From Fodinibacter sp963730365 (GTDB taxonomy: Bacteria; Actinomycetota; Actinomycetes; Actinomycetales; Dermatophilaceae), in NCBI GenBank assembly GCA_963730365.1, contig CAVSRM010000011.1:124001-188000 (forward strand): a stretch of 64,000 bases of DNA. The letters run 5' to 3'. The position numbers and the translations under genes were made by a program. Below the pieces are notes generated by a model. The model saw only the letters and a list, made by a program, of their open reading frames with translations. It did not search any database and was not told the origin of the DNA. Positions 17,175 through 26,224 of this stretch are shown piece by piece (position 1 is the stretch's first letter; every line of letters begins with the position of its first letter).

Positions 17175-17828
17175 CTAGTTGTCGACGTCGGCCACGAGGC
17201 CGAGGCGCACGGCAGCGATGACGGCGCTGGCGCGGTTGTGGGCGCCGAGCTTCTCGTAGATCTTGCCTATGTGGGTCTTGACCGTGGACGGGCTCATGAA
17301 GAGGTCACGTCCCATCTGCGCCACCGATGCTCCCTCCACCAACAGTCTCAGCACGTCGGACTCTCGAGAGGTCAGGGTCGCCTGCGGTGCCTCAGTCTGG
17401 CGGCGCATGGCCTCTGCGAGACCGCTCGCCGAGAAGGCCCCCGGGCTGTGCGCCGCCTGACGGACCGCGGCGATGACGTCCTCGGAAGGTGCGCTCTTCC
17501 GCACCAGCGCCGACGCCCCGGCATCCAAGGCCTCGAGGAGAACGGAGTCGTCGTTGTGCATCGTGAGCACGACGAGCCCGAGAGTCTTGGACTCCTGGCG
17601 TGCCGAACGTACCAGCGACAGTCCGCTGCCATCGGGCATCGTCACGTCGATCACGGCGACGACCGGGCCGGGGGGTGGGTCATCGACGATCCGGTGGACG
17701 AGGGCCTGACCCTCCGCGAGTGAGCCGGCCTGACCGATCACGGTCAGGTCGTCCTGTGCGGCGAGCATGCCCGCGACTGCCTCACGGACGACGGCATGGT
17801 CGTCGACGAGCGCCACATGGATCGGCAA
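17175..17828 (-). CDS. NarL/FixJ-family response regulator
   Basis: A 217-residue two-component regulator. The receiver domain (~1-125) has acidic residues DD at 9-10, phospho-acceptor Asp61 (VAVIDVTMPDGSG) and Thr in 'VVLTMHNDD'. Residues ~150-215 form a LuxR-type helix-turn-helix ('LTSRESDVLRLLVEGASVAQ' and 'STVKTHIGKIYEKLGAHNRASA'). The usual receiver Lys is present as 'LVRKSAP'. It lies 19 bp downstream of the kinase-like gene 17848-19449 and is probably cotranscribed with it. The regulated genes cannot be told; the divergent neighbour is mtrA and the convergent one is the Flp pilin gene. Confidence 0.9.
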   Translation of the reverse strand: MPIHVALVDDHAVVREAVAGMLAAQDDLTVIGQAGSLAEGQALVHRIVDDPPPGPVVAVIDVTMPDGSGLSLVRSARQESKTLGLVVLTMHNDDSVLLEALDAGASALVRKSAPSEDVIAAVRQAAHSPGAFSASGLAEAMRRQTEAPQATLTSRESDVLRLLVEGASVAQMGRDLFMSPSTVKTHIGKIYEKLGAHNRASAVIAAVRLGLVADVDN

Positions 17829-17847
17829 GGTCCTCTCCTCCAGGTGC

Positions 17848-19449
17848 TCAGGTGGGCCTGGTGCCCAGGGCTCGGGTCACCCTCGGTTCCTCCACGCTCA
17901 GGTTAACGGTGGTCCGCCCGGCACGATCGGTCCGGATCCTCAGATCGGCGCGCAGCCCCTCCAACGCCGAATCGGTGAACGTCGTGCGGGCGCGAGCCGG
18001 CGATCCGTCGTGCGAGATCTCCACGGTGGCCGGCCCGCCCACGGAGGTCGAGAGGGTGACCCAGGCACTGTGAGCCCCCGAGGCCTGCGCATCGGCCAGC
18101 ACATCCATGACCAGGCGATGCACCAGAAGCTCGACGCGGGGGTCCAGGCGACGGCGCCCCTCGCTCACCGTCATCGTCGTGCGGACGCCTGAGACGCTGC
18201 CGAAGCTCTGCACGGCAGAGCCGAGCACGGCCCCCAGCCCGGTGTCGGGTCTCTCGGCGACACGCAGGTCGGTGATGTGCAGCCGAAGGTCGGCCATGGC
18301 CTCCCCGAGACGGCCGCGCAGCTCGTCGAGACTGTCCCGCATGTCGGTTCCGGGAGGGCCGGCCTTGGCGCGCAGGGCGTCGACGCTGTAGCCCAGCGCA
18401 GCGAGCTCCTGGGCTATGCCGTCGTGGATGTCGCGGGCGATGCGGTTTCGCTCCTCGAGGCTGGCGACCTGACGCAGCGACCCGAAGAGGAGGCCGGCCT
18501 GGAGGGTCGGCGCGATGCGGCGGGTGAGCCGCGTGGCAGTCTCTCGCTCGGCCTTGGTGAAGGGCTGGTGTCCGGATCGCTCCGCCACCAGCACGGTCGT
18601 CGAGCCGTTGCCCAGGGCGAACGGGACCACGAGGGCACACCGCTCTCCGAGGTCGTTCTCGAACTGGATCTCGGTCGGCGTCCACGACGCCGGGTTGGTG
18701 CGCAACAGGGCGGTCACGTCGTCGGCGATGTGCCACGGGGCCCTGGTCGACCCGCGCAGGGCCACCGGCACGAGGTGCTGCTTGTCGGCGGTGACGAGCA
18801 CGGCGCTGCGGGCCGACGGCACGTCGGCGGAGAGCAGGTCGAGGGCCAAGGAGGCGCCCGCGGGCGCGTCGAGCCCGGTGGACATCCGCCTGGAGAGGTC
18901 CTGGAGGCGCTGGATCAGGTCGATGGCCTCTACCGCCGCCGGGTCGGACAGCTCACCCTCCTGCTCTGCTGTGAGGCGCTGGTTCCAAGCGCCAATGATG
19001 CCGAGCAGGATCGCCGCTCCGAGCCAGGCGAGGAAGCCCTGCGCGGCACCCTCGTGGTGCGTGAACACGAGGTGGGTCAGCCCGAAGGAGCCCGTGCCGA
19101 TGACACAGGCGAGCAGATACCCGAAGCGGCCGTACTTCGTGCCCGCATGGAAGGCCGGGATGAGGATGAGGAGGGCGCCTGCCAGCTCGTTCACGGCGAA
19201 CGCGGCCCCGGCCGCAGCCGCTGCGAGGGACAGGACGGTGAGGGCGATGGGGTCGTTGACCCCCCGCCTGCCCCGGCTCGACTGATCGAGTGCGGCGGCG
19301 ACGAGGTCGAGCACCACCACGAGGAGCAGCCACGGCAGGGCCTCCACGAAGGAGCCGGTCTGCACCGCGATGAGCCCACTCAGCACCGCGAAGGCGAGGC
19401 GGATCTTCGCGCTCACATCGAGCACGAGGAGCCGGGGTCGCGGGTTCAC
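17848..19449 (-). CDS. sensor-kinase-like membrane protein with degenerate ATPase domain
   Basis: About 533 residues. Five or six TM helices span ~10-165, followed by a short coil, a GAF-like domain (~200-330), and a HisKA_3 dimerisation motif 'LEERNRIARDIHDGIAQELAALG' with His342. The region after it should be a HATPase_c domain but lacks its hallmarks: the N-box reads 'VMDVLADAQASGAHSAW' without the key Asn, and no DxGxG or GxGLxG boxes are seen. It may be unable to autophosphorylate, acting as a phosphatase or scaffold, or needing another kinase. GTG 19449 is chosen because TACGCT lies 6 nt upstream (leaderless); ATG 19479 is the alternative. It precedes its NarL-type regulator. Confidence 0.75.
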   Translation of the reverse strand: MNPRPRLLVLDVSAKIRLAFAVLSGLIAVQTGSFVEALPWLLLVVVLDLVAAALDQSSRGRRGVNDPIALTVLSLAAAAAGAAFAVNELAGALLILIPAFHAGTKYGRFGYLLACVIGTGSFGLTHLVFTHHEGAAQGFLAWLGAAILLGIIGAWNQRLTAEQEGELSDPAAVEAIDLIQRLQDLSRRMSTGLDAPAGASLALDLLSADVPSARSAVLVTADKQHLVPVALRGSTRAPWHIADDVTALLRTNPASWTPTEIQFENDLGERCALVVPFALGNGSTTVLVAERSGHQPFTKAERETATRLTRRIAPTLQAGLLFGSLRQVASLEERNRIARDIHDGIAQELAALGYSVDALRAKAGPPGTDMRDSLDELRGRLGEAMADLRLHITDLRVAERPDTGLGAVLGSAVQSFGSVSGVRTTMTVSEGRRRLDPRVELLVHRLVMDVLADAQASGAHSAWVTLSTSVGGPATVEISHDGSPARARTTFTDSALEGLRADLRIRTDRAGRTTVNLSVEEPRVTRALGTRPT

Positions 19450-19570
19450 GTCGTCAGCGTAGTTGGGCGGCCACGGCATCCCGTCGTTCCCAGAGACTTC
19501 GCAGCCTGCTGTGTGATGATGGACCGGCCTGTGTGAGCAGGCCAGACGGTGATCGAAAGGGCGGACTGAC

Positions 19571-20248
<678 letters not shown>

Positions 20249-20250
20249 CC

Positions 20251-21990
20251 GTGTCCGGATCCGCCACGGTCGGAGCCCCGGGCGCGCTCGACGCCGGGGG
20301 CGCCGGACCTGCGGGGGAGTCCGAGGACTCCACGGAGGCCGGGGGTGACGGCCTGCGCCGCCGAGCCTCCGACCACGCCGCCGACCTCGCGACCGCGGGC
20401 CGGTCGGCGTCGGCATCCCTCCGCCACCGATGGCGGCGCTCCCTTCAGCTGAGGGTCGTCGTGACGACGATGGTCCTCGGCCTGGCCGCCGTCTCGCTCC
20501 TCGGTGGCGTGCTCTACACGCAGATCGCCCGGGGCCTGGAGGCCGACCGCATCGAGAGCTCGCAGGCCGAGGCGCTCGCCCTCACCGCCACGGCCCAGTC
20601 CCAGTGGGGCAACTCCACCTCCACCTCGGTCGACGAGCTCAACCAGTCGGCCCAGGACATCATGCTGCGCATCCTCGCGGTCCCCGGCTCGGGGCGCTAC
20701 GTCGTCATGGAGCGCTCGGCCGGCAACGACAGCGACATCGTCCTCGCCGGCCTCACCAGCAGCGCCGCCGTCGACATCGACACGGTCAGTCCCGAGCTGC
20801 AGGCCGCCGTCGCGACGTCGCCGGACCGGCAGCAGACCCAGATGACCGAGGTGACCATCGGTGGCACCGAGATCCCGGCCGTCATCGTCGGCAGCGTCGT
20901 CGAGATCCCGAATGCCGGACCCTACGACCTCTACTTCATCTACCCGATGGAGCAGGAGGTCGCGACGATGGACCTCATCGGCAACGCGTTCATCCTCGCC
21001 GGAATCGCGCTCACCCTCCTCGTCGGCGCGGTCGCGTGGGTCGTCACCCGCCAGGTCGTCGCGCCGGTACGCCGCGCCGGTGAGGTCGCCCAGCGACTCT
21101 CGGCCGGCAAGCTCAACGAGCGGATGGCCATCCGTGGCGAGGACGACCTGGCCGTGCTCGCGAGCAGCTTCAACGCGATGGCCGACAGCCTGCAGTCGCA
21201 GATCCGCCAGCTCGAGGGGCTCTCGGCGGTGCAGCAGCGCTTCGTCTCCGACGTCTCGCACGAGCTGCGCACGCCGCTCACGACGATCCGGATGGCCGTC
21301 GACCTCATCCACGACTCCCGCACGACCTTCGACCCCTCGGTAGCCCGCTCCGCAGAGCTGCTGGCCGGCGAGCTCGACCGCTTCGAGGCTCTCCTCGCAG
21401 ACCTGTTGGAGATCAGCCGCTTCGACGCGGGTGCGACGGCGCTGGACGTCGAGCCCGTCGACCTGCGGGGCACCCTCGCGGCCGTCGTGAACGCAGCCCG
21501 CCCGCTCGCGGTCAGGCGCGGCAGTGCCGTCACGGTCCACGCGCCCGCGGAGCCGGCGGTGGCCGAGGTCGACGAGCGCCGAGTGGAGCGGATCATGCGC
21601 AACCTCGTCGTCAACGCCATCGAGCACGGCGAGGGCCGCCCGATCGATGTGTGGATCGAGGTCGGGCACGAGGCCGTGGCGGTGCTCGTCGTCGACCGGG
21701 GAGTCGGGCTCCGGCCGGGAGATGCCGCGAACGTCTTCACCCGCTTCTGGCGCGCCGACCCGGCGCGGGCGCGCACCACCGGCGGCACCGGGCTCGGCCT
21801 CTCCATCGCGCTCGAGGATGCCCGCCTCCACAACGGCTGGCTGCAGGCCTGGGGGGAGCCCGGCATGGGCTCGCGCTTCCGCCTGACCCTGCCACAGCGC
21901 AACGGCGCGGCCCTCCAGGGCTCGCCCCTGCCGCTGAGCCCGTCGGACGCTCCGGGCCCGGTAGCGACCAGCGCGGTGGAGGGCCCGTGA
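20251..21990 (+). CDS. mtrB: sensor histidine kinase MtrB
   Basis: A 579-residue membrane kinase, partner of MtrA. It has a ~65-residue cytoplasmic N-terminus, TM1 ~68-92, an extracellular sensor domain ~93-240, TM2 ~243-266 and a HAMP domain (~267-320). The HisKA box is 'FVSDVSHELRTPLTTIRMAV' with His337. The HATPase domain has the N-box 'NLVVNAIEHGEGRP', 'DRGVGLRPGD' and the lid/G2 'GTGLGLSIALEDARLHNG'. All catalytic boxes are intact, in contrast to the kinase-like protein at 17848-19449. GTG start lies 2 bp after mtrA; the stop overlaps the lpqB start (GTGA), giving tight translational coupling. Confidence 0.95.
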   Translation: MSGSATVGAPGALDAGGAGPAGESEDSTEAGGDGLRRRASDHAADLATAGRSASASLRHRWRRSLQLRVVVTTMVLGLAAVSLLGGVLYTQIARGLEADRIESSQAEALALTATAQSQWGNSTSTSVDELNQSAQDIMLRILAVPGSGRYVVMERSAGNDSDIVLAGLTSSAAVDIDTVSPELQAAVATSPDRQQTQMTEVTIGGTEIPAVIVGSVVEIPNAGPYDLYFIYPMEQEVATMDLIGNAFILAGIALTLLVGAVAWVVTRQVVAPVRRAGEVAQRLSAGKLNERMAIRGEDDLAVLASSFNAMADSLQSQIRQLEGLSAVQQRFVSDVSHELRTPLTTIRMAVDLIHDSRTTFDPSVARSAELLAGELDRFEALLADLLEISRFDAGATALDVEPVDLRGTLAAVVNAARPLAVRRGSAVTVHAPAEPAVAEVDERRVERIMRNLVVNAIEHGEGRPIDVWIEVGHEAVAVLVVDRGVGLRPGDAANVFTRFWRADPARARTTGGTGLGLSIALEDARLHNGWLQAWGEPGMGSRFRLTLPQRNGAALQGSPLPLSPSDAPGPVATSAVEGP

Positions 21991-23765
21991 GGTGGCGCGC
22001 CGCCGCTCTCGTGGGTCCGTTGGCGCTCCTCGTGACGCTGATCCTGGCCGGGTGCGGCGGCCTGTCGACGAGCGGCCCCGTCGAGCCCGGCCTCGAGGTG
22101 GGCTCGAACGACCCCCAGAACCTGCGGGTCGTCTTCCCCGGGCCGGTCGACGGGGCCAGCCAGGAGAGCATCGTGCGCGGCTTCATCCGGGCGGGGGCGG
22201 CGAGCGACGGGGTCTACGACAACGCCAGAAGGTTCCTCACCTCGCAGATGAGTGAGGTGTGGAACCCCGACGAGACCATCGTGCTGCTCTCCGGGGACGA
22301 GTCGCCGTCGGCCACGCTGCTCGACCCGGCCACCGTGCAGGTCACGGCGGGCGCCGCGGGCACGATCGACGTGAACGGGCGCTTCACCGCGGCCGCCCCC
22401 GGCGCGACCGTGAGCCAGACCTTCGGCGTGGTGAGCGTAGGCGGCCAGTGGCGGATCAGCTCGCTGCCCGAAGGCATGGGCCGCTGGATCTCCCGCAACG
22501 ACGTCAGCCGCCTCGTTCAGCCGTACCCCGTGCACTACATCTCCACCAGCGCGCAGGACGTGGTGCCGGACGTGCGGTGGTTCCCGCTCGACAAGCTCGC
22601 CACCCGACTGGCGCGCGCCCAGCTCGACCCCGTGCCGGACTACCTCGCCGACGCCGCCTCCACGGCCGTCCCCGTGGGCTCGCGGCTCCTCGGCGACGCC
22701 GTCTCCATCGACGGAGGCGTCGCCACCGTCGACCTCATCTCCGGCCAGCTGGAGCCCACCCCGACCGCCCGCCAGGACCTCTGGGCGCAGTTCGTCGCGA
22801 CCCTCACCCAGGACACAGCCGTCACCCGGGTCTCCCTCTCGGTCGAGGGCGTGCCGGTCGACCTTCCCGGGCTCAACGGCTCGGCAAGCAGCCTCACCCA
22901 GGTCGGCTTCCCGCCCTCGCCGACCCGCAGCAACACCCCGCCCGTCGTGCGGCGCGGGAGCGAGGTCGTCGCCTTCGACACGACCCGTCTCGGTGAGCCC
23001 GACCCCCGTGAACCCGAGGATGCCGGTGACTACCCGCAGGTGGCCGCGGACTACCGCGACCTGGCGCAGTCCGCCGATGGTGCCGAGCTCGCCGCGGTCG
23101 ATCCCGGCGGTGAGCAGCTCTCACGTTGGCGCGACGGCAACCGATACGAGGTGCCGCAGTTCGGGACCGACGTGGGTCATCCGGCCTATGACCAGCGAGG
23201 CTTCCTCTGGGCCGGGGGGGTGGGCACCGCCGAGGGGCAACCGGTCCGGCTGTGGGCGGTCGACACCCGTGCCGACCCGGCGGACCCGGAAGCCAGTCGG
23301 GCCACCCCGGTGAGTGCTGACTGGTTGTCCGGCCGGCGCGTCGAGCAGGCGCGGGTGGCAGCGGACGGCGACCGGGTCGTCGTCCTGTCGACCCTCCCCG
23401 ACGGTTCCAGCCCGCGGGTGGACCTCACCGGGATCGTGCGCGGGGAGCGTGGCGTCCCCGAGCATCTCGCCCTGCCGCTGCAGCTGGGGTCGTCGTTGAC
23501 GCAGGTGCGGGGGCTCAGCTGGGTGGATGACCGAACCGTCGCGGTGCTCGGGGCCCTCGGGGACTCGGGACTGAGCCCGACGATCCTCACCGTCGGCGGC
23601 GAGGTGCGCACGCTCACCGAGGTGCCCAACGGTCAGTCGATCACGGCCACCGGCGGCGAACGCGACCTGTGGGTGATCACCACCAACGGTCGCCTGCTGG
23701 GCCGCTCCGGGGCGCAGTGGCTCGACAGCGGACCGGCCACGGACCTGTCGGCTGCCGCGGGCTGA
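21987..23765 (+). CDS. lpqB: lipoprotein LpqB
   Basis: A 592-residue lipoprotein that modulates the MtrAB system. GTG 21987 overlaps the mtrB stop by 4 bp. The N-terminus has basic residues, a hydrophobic stretch and the lipobox LILAGC (acyl-Cys near residue 22). It is followed by an N-terminal domain, a GerMN-type domain (~200-320; 'VPVGSRLLGDAVSIDGGVATVDL'), and a C-terminal beta-propeller-like region ('LAAVDPGGEQLSRWRDG', 'LWVITTNGRLLGRSG'). In mycobacteria LpqB interacts with the extracytoplasmic domain of MtrB and influences MtrA phosphorylation. It closes the mtrA-mtrB-lpqB operon. Confidence 0.93.
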   Translation: MRWRAAALVGPLALLVTLILAGCGGLSTSGPVEPGLEVGSNDPQNLRVVFPGPVDGASQESIVRGFIRAGAASDGVYDNARRFLTSQMSEVWNPDETIVLLSGDESPSATLLDPATVQVTAGAAGTIDVNGRFTAAAPGATVSQTFGVVSVGGQWRISSLPEGMGRWISRNDVSRLVQPYPVHYISTSAQDVVPDVRWFPLDKLATRLARAQLDPVPDYLADAASTAVPVGSRLLGDAVSIDGGVATVDLISGQLEPTPTARQDLWAQFVATLTQDTAVTRVSLSVEGVPVDLPGLNGSASSLTQVGFPPSPTRSNTPPVVRRGSEVVAFDTTRLGEPDPREPEDAGDYPQVAADYRDLAQSADGAELAAVDPGGEQLSRWRDGNRYEVPQFGTDVGHPAYDQRGFLWAGGVGTAEGQPVRLWAVDTRADPADPEASRATPVSADWLSGRRVEQARVAADGDRVVVLSTLPDGSSPRVDLTGIVRGERGVPEHLALPLQLGSSLTQVRGLSWVDDRTVAVLGALGDSGLSPTILTVGGEVRTLTEVPNGQSITATGGERDLWVITTNGRLLGRSGAQWLDSGPATDLSAAAG

Positions 23766-23881
23766 CGACCTTGCGGTGTCGGCCCCGTCGGGCCTCTCCA
23801 CACGGGTGACCCGATGGTGGGTTCGTCCACAGGCTGCGGTCGAGGCGGCAGGTCGTGGCCCCGTGGAACGAGCATGGAGTG

Positions 23882-24688
23882 ATGAACGAGTCCCGCGCGC
23901 CCGCCCTGTCCACGGGCGCCTGGGGTGGCGTGTGGTCCGCGGTCCTGGCTGCGGCCGACCTGGTGCTCCCGGCACGGTGCGCCAGCTGCCCTGCCCCCGA
24001 GGGGCCCTTGTGTCACGACTGCCGCGGGGGAGTGCGCGATGTCGGGTTCGCGGGGGGACCCCGGCCGGTGACCCTCGACCCGGCGCCGGCCGGCATGCCG
24101 CCGTGCTGGTCGGCCGCCCGCTTCGACGGGCCGCTCCGCACGGTGGTCACGGCCTACAAGGACCAGAACCGTCGCGACCTGGCTCCCGTTCTGGCGGGCC
24201 ATCTCGCCTCGAGCCTCGCCTGTGCCCTGGGCGCCGACCCTGACCTGCGGCACGCCGTCTCCGTCGGCGCCCGGGTGCCCGTCGTGCCGATGCCCGCGTC
24301 GCGAGCCTCGAGGCGACGACGCGGCGACGACCCGGTGCTGGCACTGGGCCGGCGGGTGGTGCGGCACGCGGCCGGGCCCCTCGTCGTCGCCCCTGCCCTG
24401 CGCCACGTGCGCGCCGTCGCAGACCAGTCGGGTCTCGGACGAGAGGAGCGGGCACGCAACCTGAACCGTGCACTGAGTGTCGATCCGGCGTGGCGGGACG
24501 TCATCGCGGGAGTGCCGTGCCTGCTGGTCGACGACGTCGTGACCACGGGCGCCACGCTCTGCGAGGCCGCTCGGGCCATCCGGGCGGAAGGCGCTTCCGC
24601 CGTCGTCGCCGTCACCGTGGCGGCGACACCGAGCAGACGTGACGAGGCAGACCCTCGACGGGCGTCCGTTCCCCTTGTGGGGCGGTGA
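23882..24688 (+). CDS. ComF-family phosphoribosyltransferase-like protein
   Basis: A 268-residue ComF-family protein. An N-terminal zinc-finger-like region contains 'CASCPAPEGPLCHDC' (four Cys) and is followed by a phosphoribosyltransferase-type domain. The PRPP-binding loop 'CLLVDDVVTTGATLCEAARA' is intact at ~218-237. The family is linked to DNA uptake in competent bacteria, but in actinobacteria its role is uncertain; it is a standard member of this locus between lpqB and hpf. ATG 23882 has GGAGTG directly upstream. The 116-bp gap before it shows no clear terminator or promoter, so read-through from lpqB is possible. Confidence 0.88.
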   Translation: MNESRAPALSTGAWGGVWSAVLAAADLVLPARCASCPAPEGPLCHDCRGGVRDVGFAGGPRPVTLDPAPAGMPPCWSAARFDGPLRTVVTAYKDQNRRDLAPVLAGHLASSLACALGADPDLRHAVSVGARVPVVPMPASRASRRRRGDDPVLALGRRVVRHAAGPLVVAPALRHVRAVADQSGLGREERARNLNRALSVDPAWRDVIAGVPCLLVDDVVTTGATLCEAARAIRAEGASAVVAVTVAATPSRRDEADPRRASVPLVGR

Positions 24689-24794
24689 CTCCCCGACTAG
24701 CGTCCATGTATAGCCCCCAGTCCTCCGGAGGTGATGTGCAGACGCCGGATCCGTCGTGAGCAGAGCCAATTCGCACAGCACCGAGGAGGACCAC

Positions 24795-25466
24795 ATGGAC
24801 GTTGTCGTCACCGGACGGCACTTGACCGTCTCCGACCGTTTTCGCGCGCACATCGAGGAGAAGCTGGCCAAGGTCACGCAGCTCGCCCCGCGCACGCGAC
24901 GGGTGGAGGTTCTGATCAGCCACGAGCCCAACAAGCGCCAGGCGAAGTCCTGCGACAGGGTCGAGATCACCTGCTATGCCAAGGGTCCCGTCGTCCGGGC
25001 CGAGGCGTGCGTCGAGGACAAGTACGCCGCCCTCGACATGGCGATCGACAAGCTGATGGAGCGGCTCAGGCGCCAGCACGACAGGCGACAGGTCCACCGC
25101 GGACGGCGCACCCCCGAATCGGTGGCGCGGGCCACCGCGCGGATCGCCGCGCCCAGCGAGGACGTGACCGCGACCGAGGCACCCAGCGAGGCCGGCGAGC
25201 CCTTCGCCGACTCGCCGGTTGAGGTCCGCGAGAAGGTGCACCGCTCGGAGCCGATGACGTTGGCCGACGCGCTCAGCGAGATGGAGCTCGTGGGGCACGA
25301 CTTCTACCTCTTCCACGACCTCGACACCGACCGCGCGAGCGTGGTCTACCGGCGACGTGGCTGGTCCTACGGCGTGCTGCACCTCGACCTCGACGGGTCC
25401 CTGGCGGACCCGGAGGACTCCCCATCGACCTCCGGGGAGGAGGGCGTCGAAGCAGCCGCGTCGTGA
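24795..25466 (+). CDS. hpf: long-form ribosome hibernation promoting factor
   Basis: A 223-residue long HPF. The N-terminal S30AE/YfiA domain (~1-105) begins 'MDVVVTGRHLTVSDRFRAHI' and contains the basic ribosome-binding helix 'DMAIDKLMERLRRQHDRRQ'. A variable linker (~110-165) and the C-terminal dimerisation domain (~165-215; 'EPMTLADALSEMELVGHDFY' and 'RASVVYRRRGWSYGVLHL') follow, so it can mediate 100S dimer formation. ATG 24795 has GAGGAGG upstream. The 106-bp gap before it contains TAGCGT, a TATAGC word and the perfect palindrome CCTCCGGAGG, plausible promoter elements for stress-controlled transcription. Confidence 0.95.
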   Translation: MDVVVTGRHLTVSDRFRAHIEEKLAKVTQLAPRTRRVEVLISHEPNKRQAKSCDRVEITCYAKGPVVRAEACVEDKYAALDMAIDKLMERLRRQHDRRQVHRGRRTPESVARATARIAAPSEDVTATEAPSEAGEPFADSPVEVREKVHRSEPMTLADALSEMELVGHDFYLFHDLDTDRASVVYRRRGWSYGVLHLDLDGSLADPEDSPSTSGEEGVEAAAS

Positions 25467-25522
25467 ACCGCATCCGACAACCGGTGCTTGGGTGTGCGGG
25501 TCCGACCTGACACCATGGGCCC

Positions 25523-26224
25523 GTGGTAACGATGGCTGTCGAATCGTCTCTCTCGGGTCGTGGTGCGTCCGAGCCCATTCGCGTCGTGATCGCCGACGAC
25601 CACCGCTCCTACCGCCAGGGCATGAAGATCGTCGTCGAGCTCGACGGGGTGGCCGAGGTGGTGGGCGAGGCGAGCAACGGCACCGAGGCCATCGAGCTCT
25701 GCGTGAGCCTGACCCCGGACGTCGTCCTGATGGACGTGCGCATGCCGGGACTCGGCGGGATCGAGGCCTGCCAGCAGGTCAAGAACGCCGTGCCGTCGGC
25801 GCGGATCCTCATGCTCACGATGTCCGACGACGAGAGCGACCTCTTCGAGGCGATCAAGGCGGGCGCCAGCGGCTACCTCCTCAAGGACCTTCCCGGCGAG
25901 GAGGTGGCCGACGCCATCTCGCGCGTGCACGACGGCCAGGCGATCATCCCGCCGAGCATGGCCGCGACGCTCCTCGGGGAGTTCAGCCGCCTGAGCGTTG
26001 AGGCGGCCCCACCCGAGGGAGCGCAGCTCACCGAGCGCGAGGTCGAGGTGCTCCGGCTCGTGGCGCGCGGCCTCGCCAACCGGGAGATCGCCCAGGACCT
26101 CGTCATCTCGGAGAACACCGTCAAGAACCACGTGCGCAACATCCTTGAGAAGCTCCACCTCCACTCGCGCGTGGAGGCGGCCGTCTACGCGCACCGCCTC
26201 CGCCTCCTGCCCGAGGATGGCTGA
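25523..26224 (+). CDS. NarL/LuxR-family response regulator
   Basis: A 233-residue regulator. The receiver has DD at 25-26, phospho-acceptor Asp71 (DVVLMDVRMPGLGG), 'LMLTMSDDESD' and Lys in 'GYLLKDLPG'. The DNA-binding domain (~165-230) is a LuxR helix-turn-helix 'LTEREVEVLRLVARGLANRE' with 'ISENTVKNHVRNILEKLHL'. No kinase gene adjoins it, so its partner is elsewhere. It starts at GTG 25523 (or ATG 25532); the upstream word GACACCATGGGCCC directly abutting the GTG closely matches that before the WS/DGAT gene (GACACGATGGGTCC), suggesting a common leaderless promoter. Its stop lies inside the start of the AlkX-like gene (8-bp overlap). Confidence 0.9.
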   Translation: MVTMAVESSLSGRGASEPIRVVIADDHRSYRQGMKIVVELDGVAEVVGEASNGTEAIELCVSLTPDVVLMDVRMPGLGGIEACQQVKNAVPSARILMLTMSDDESDLFEAIKAGASGYLLKDLPGEEVADAISRVHDGQAIIPPSMAATLLGEFSRLSVEAAPPEGAQLTEREVEVLRLVARGLANREIAQDLVISENTVKNHVRNILEKLHLHSRVEAAVYAHRLRLLPEDG

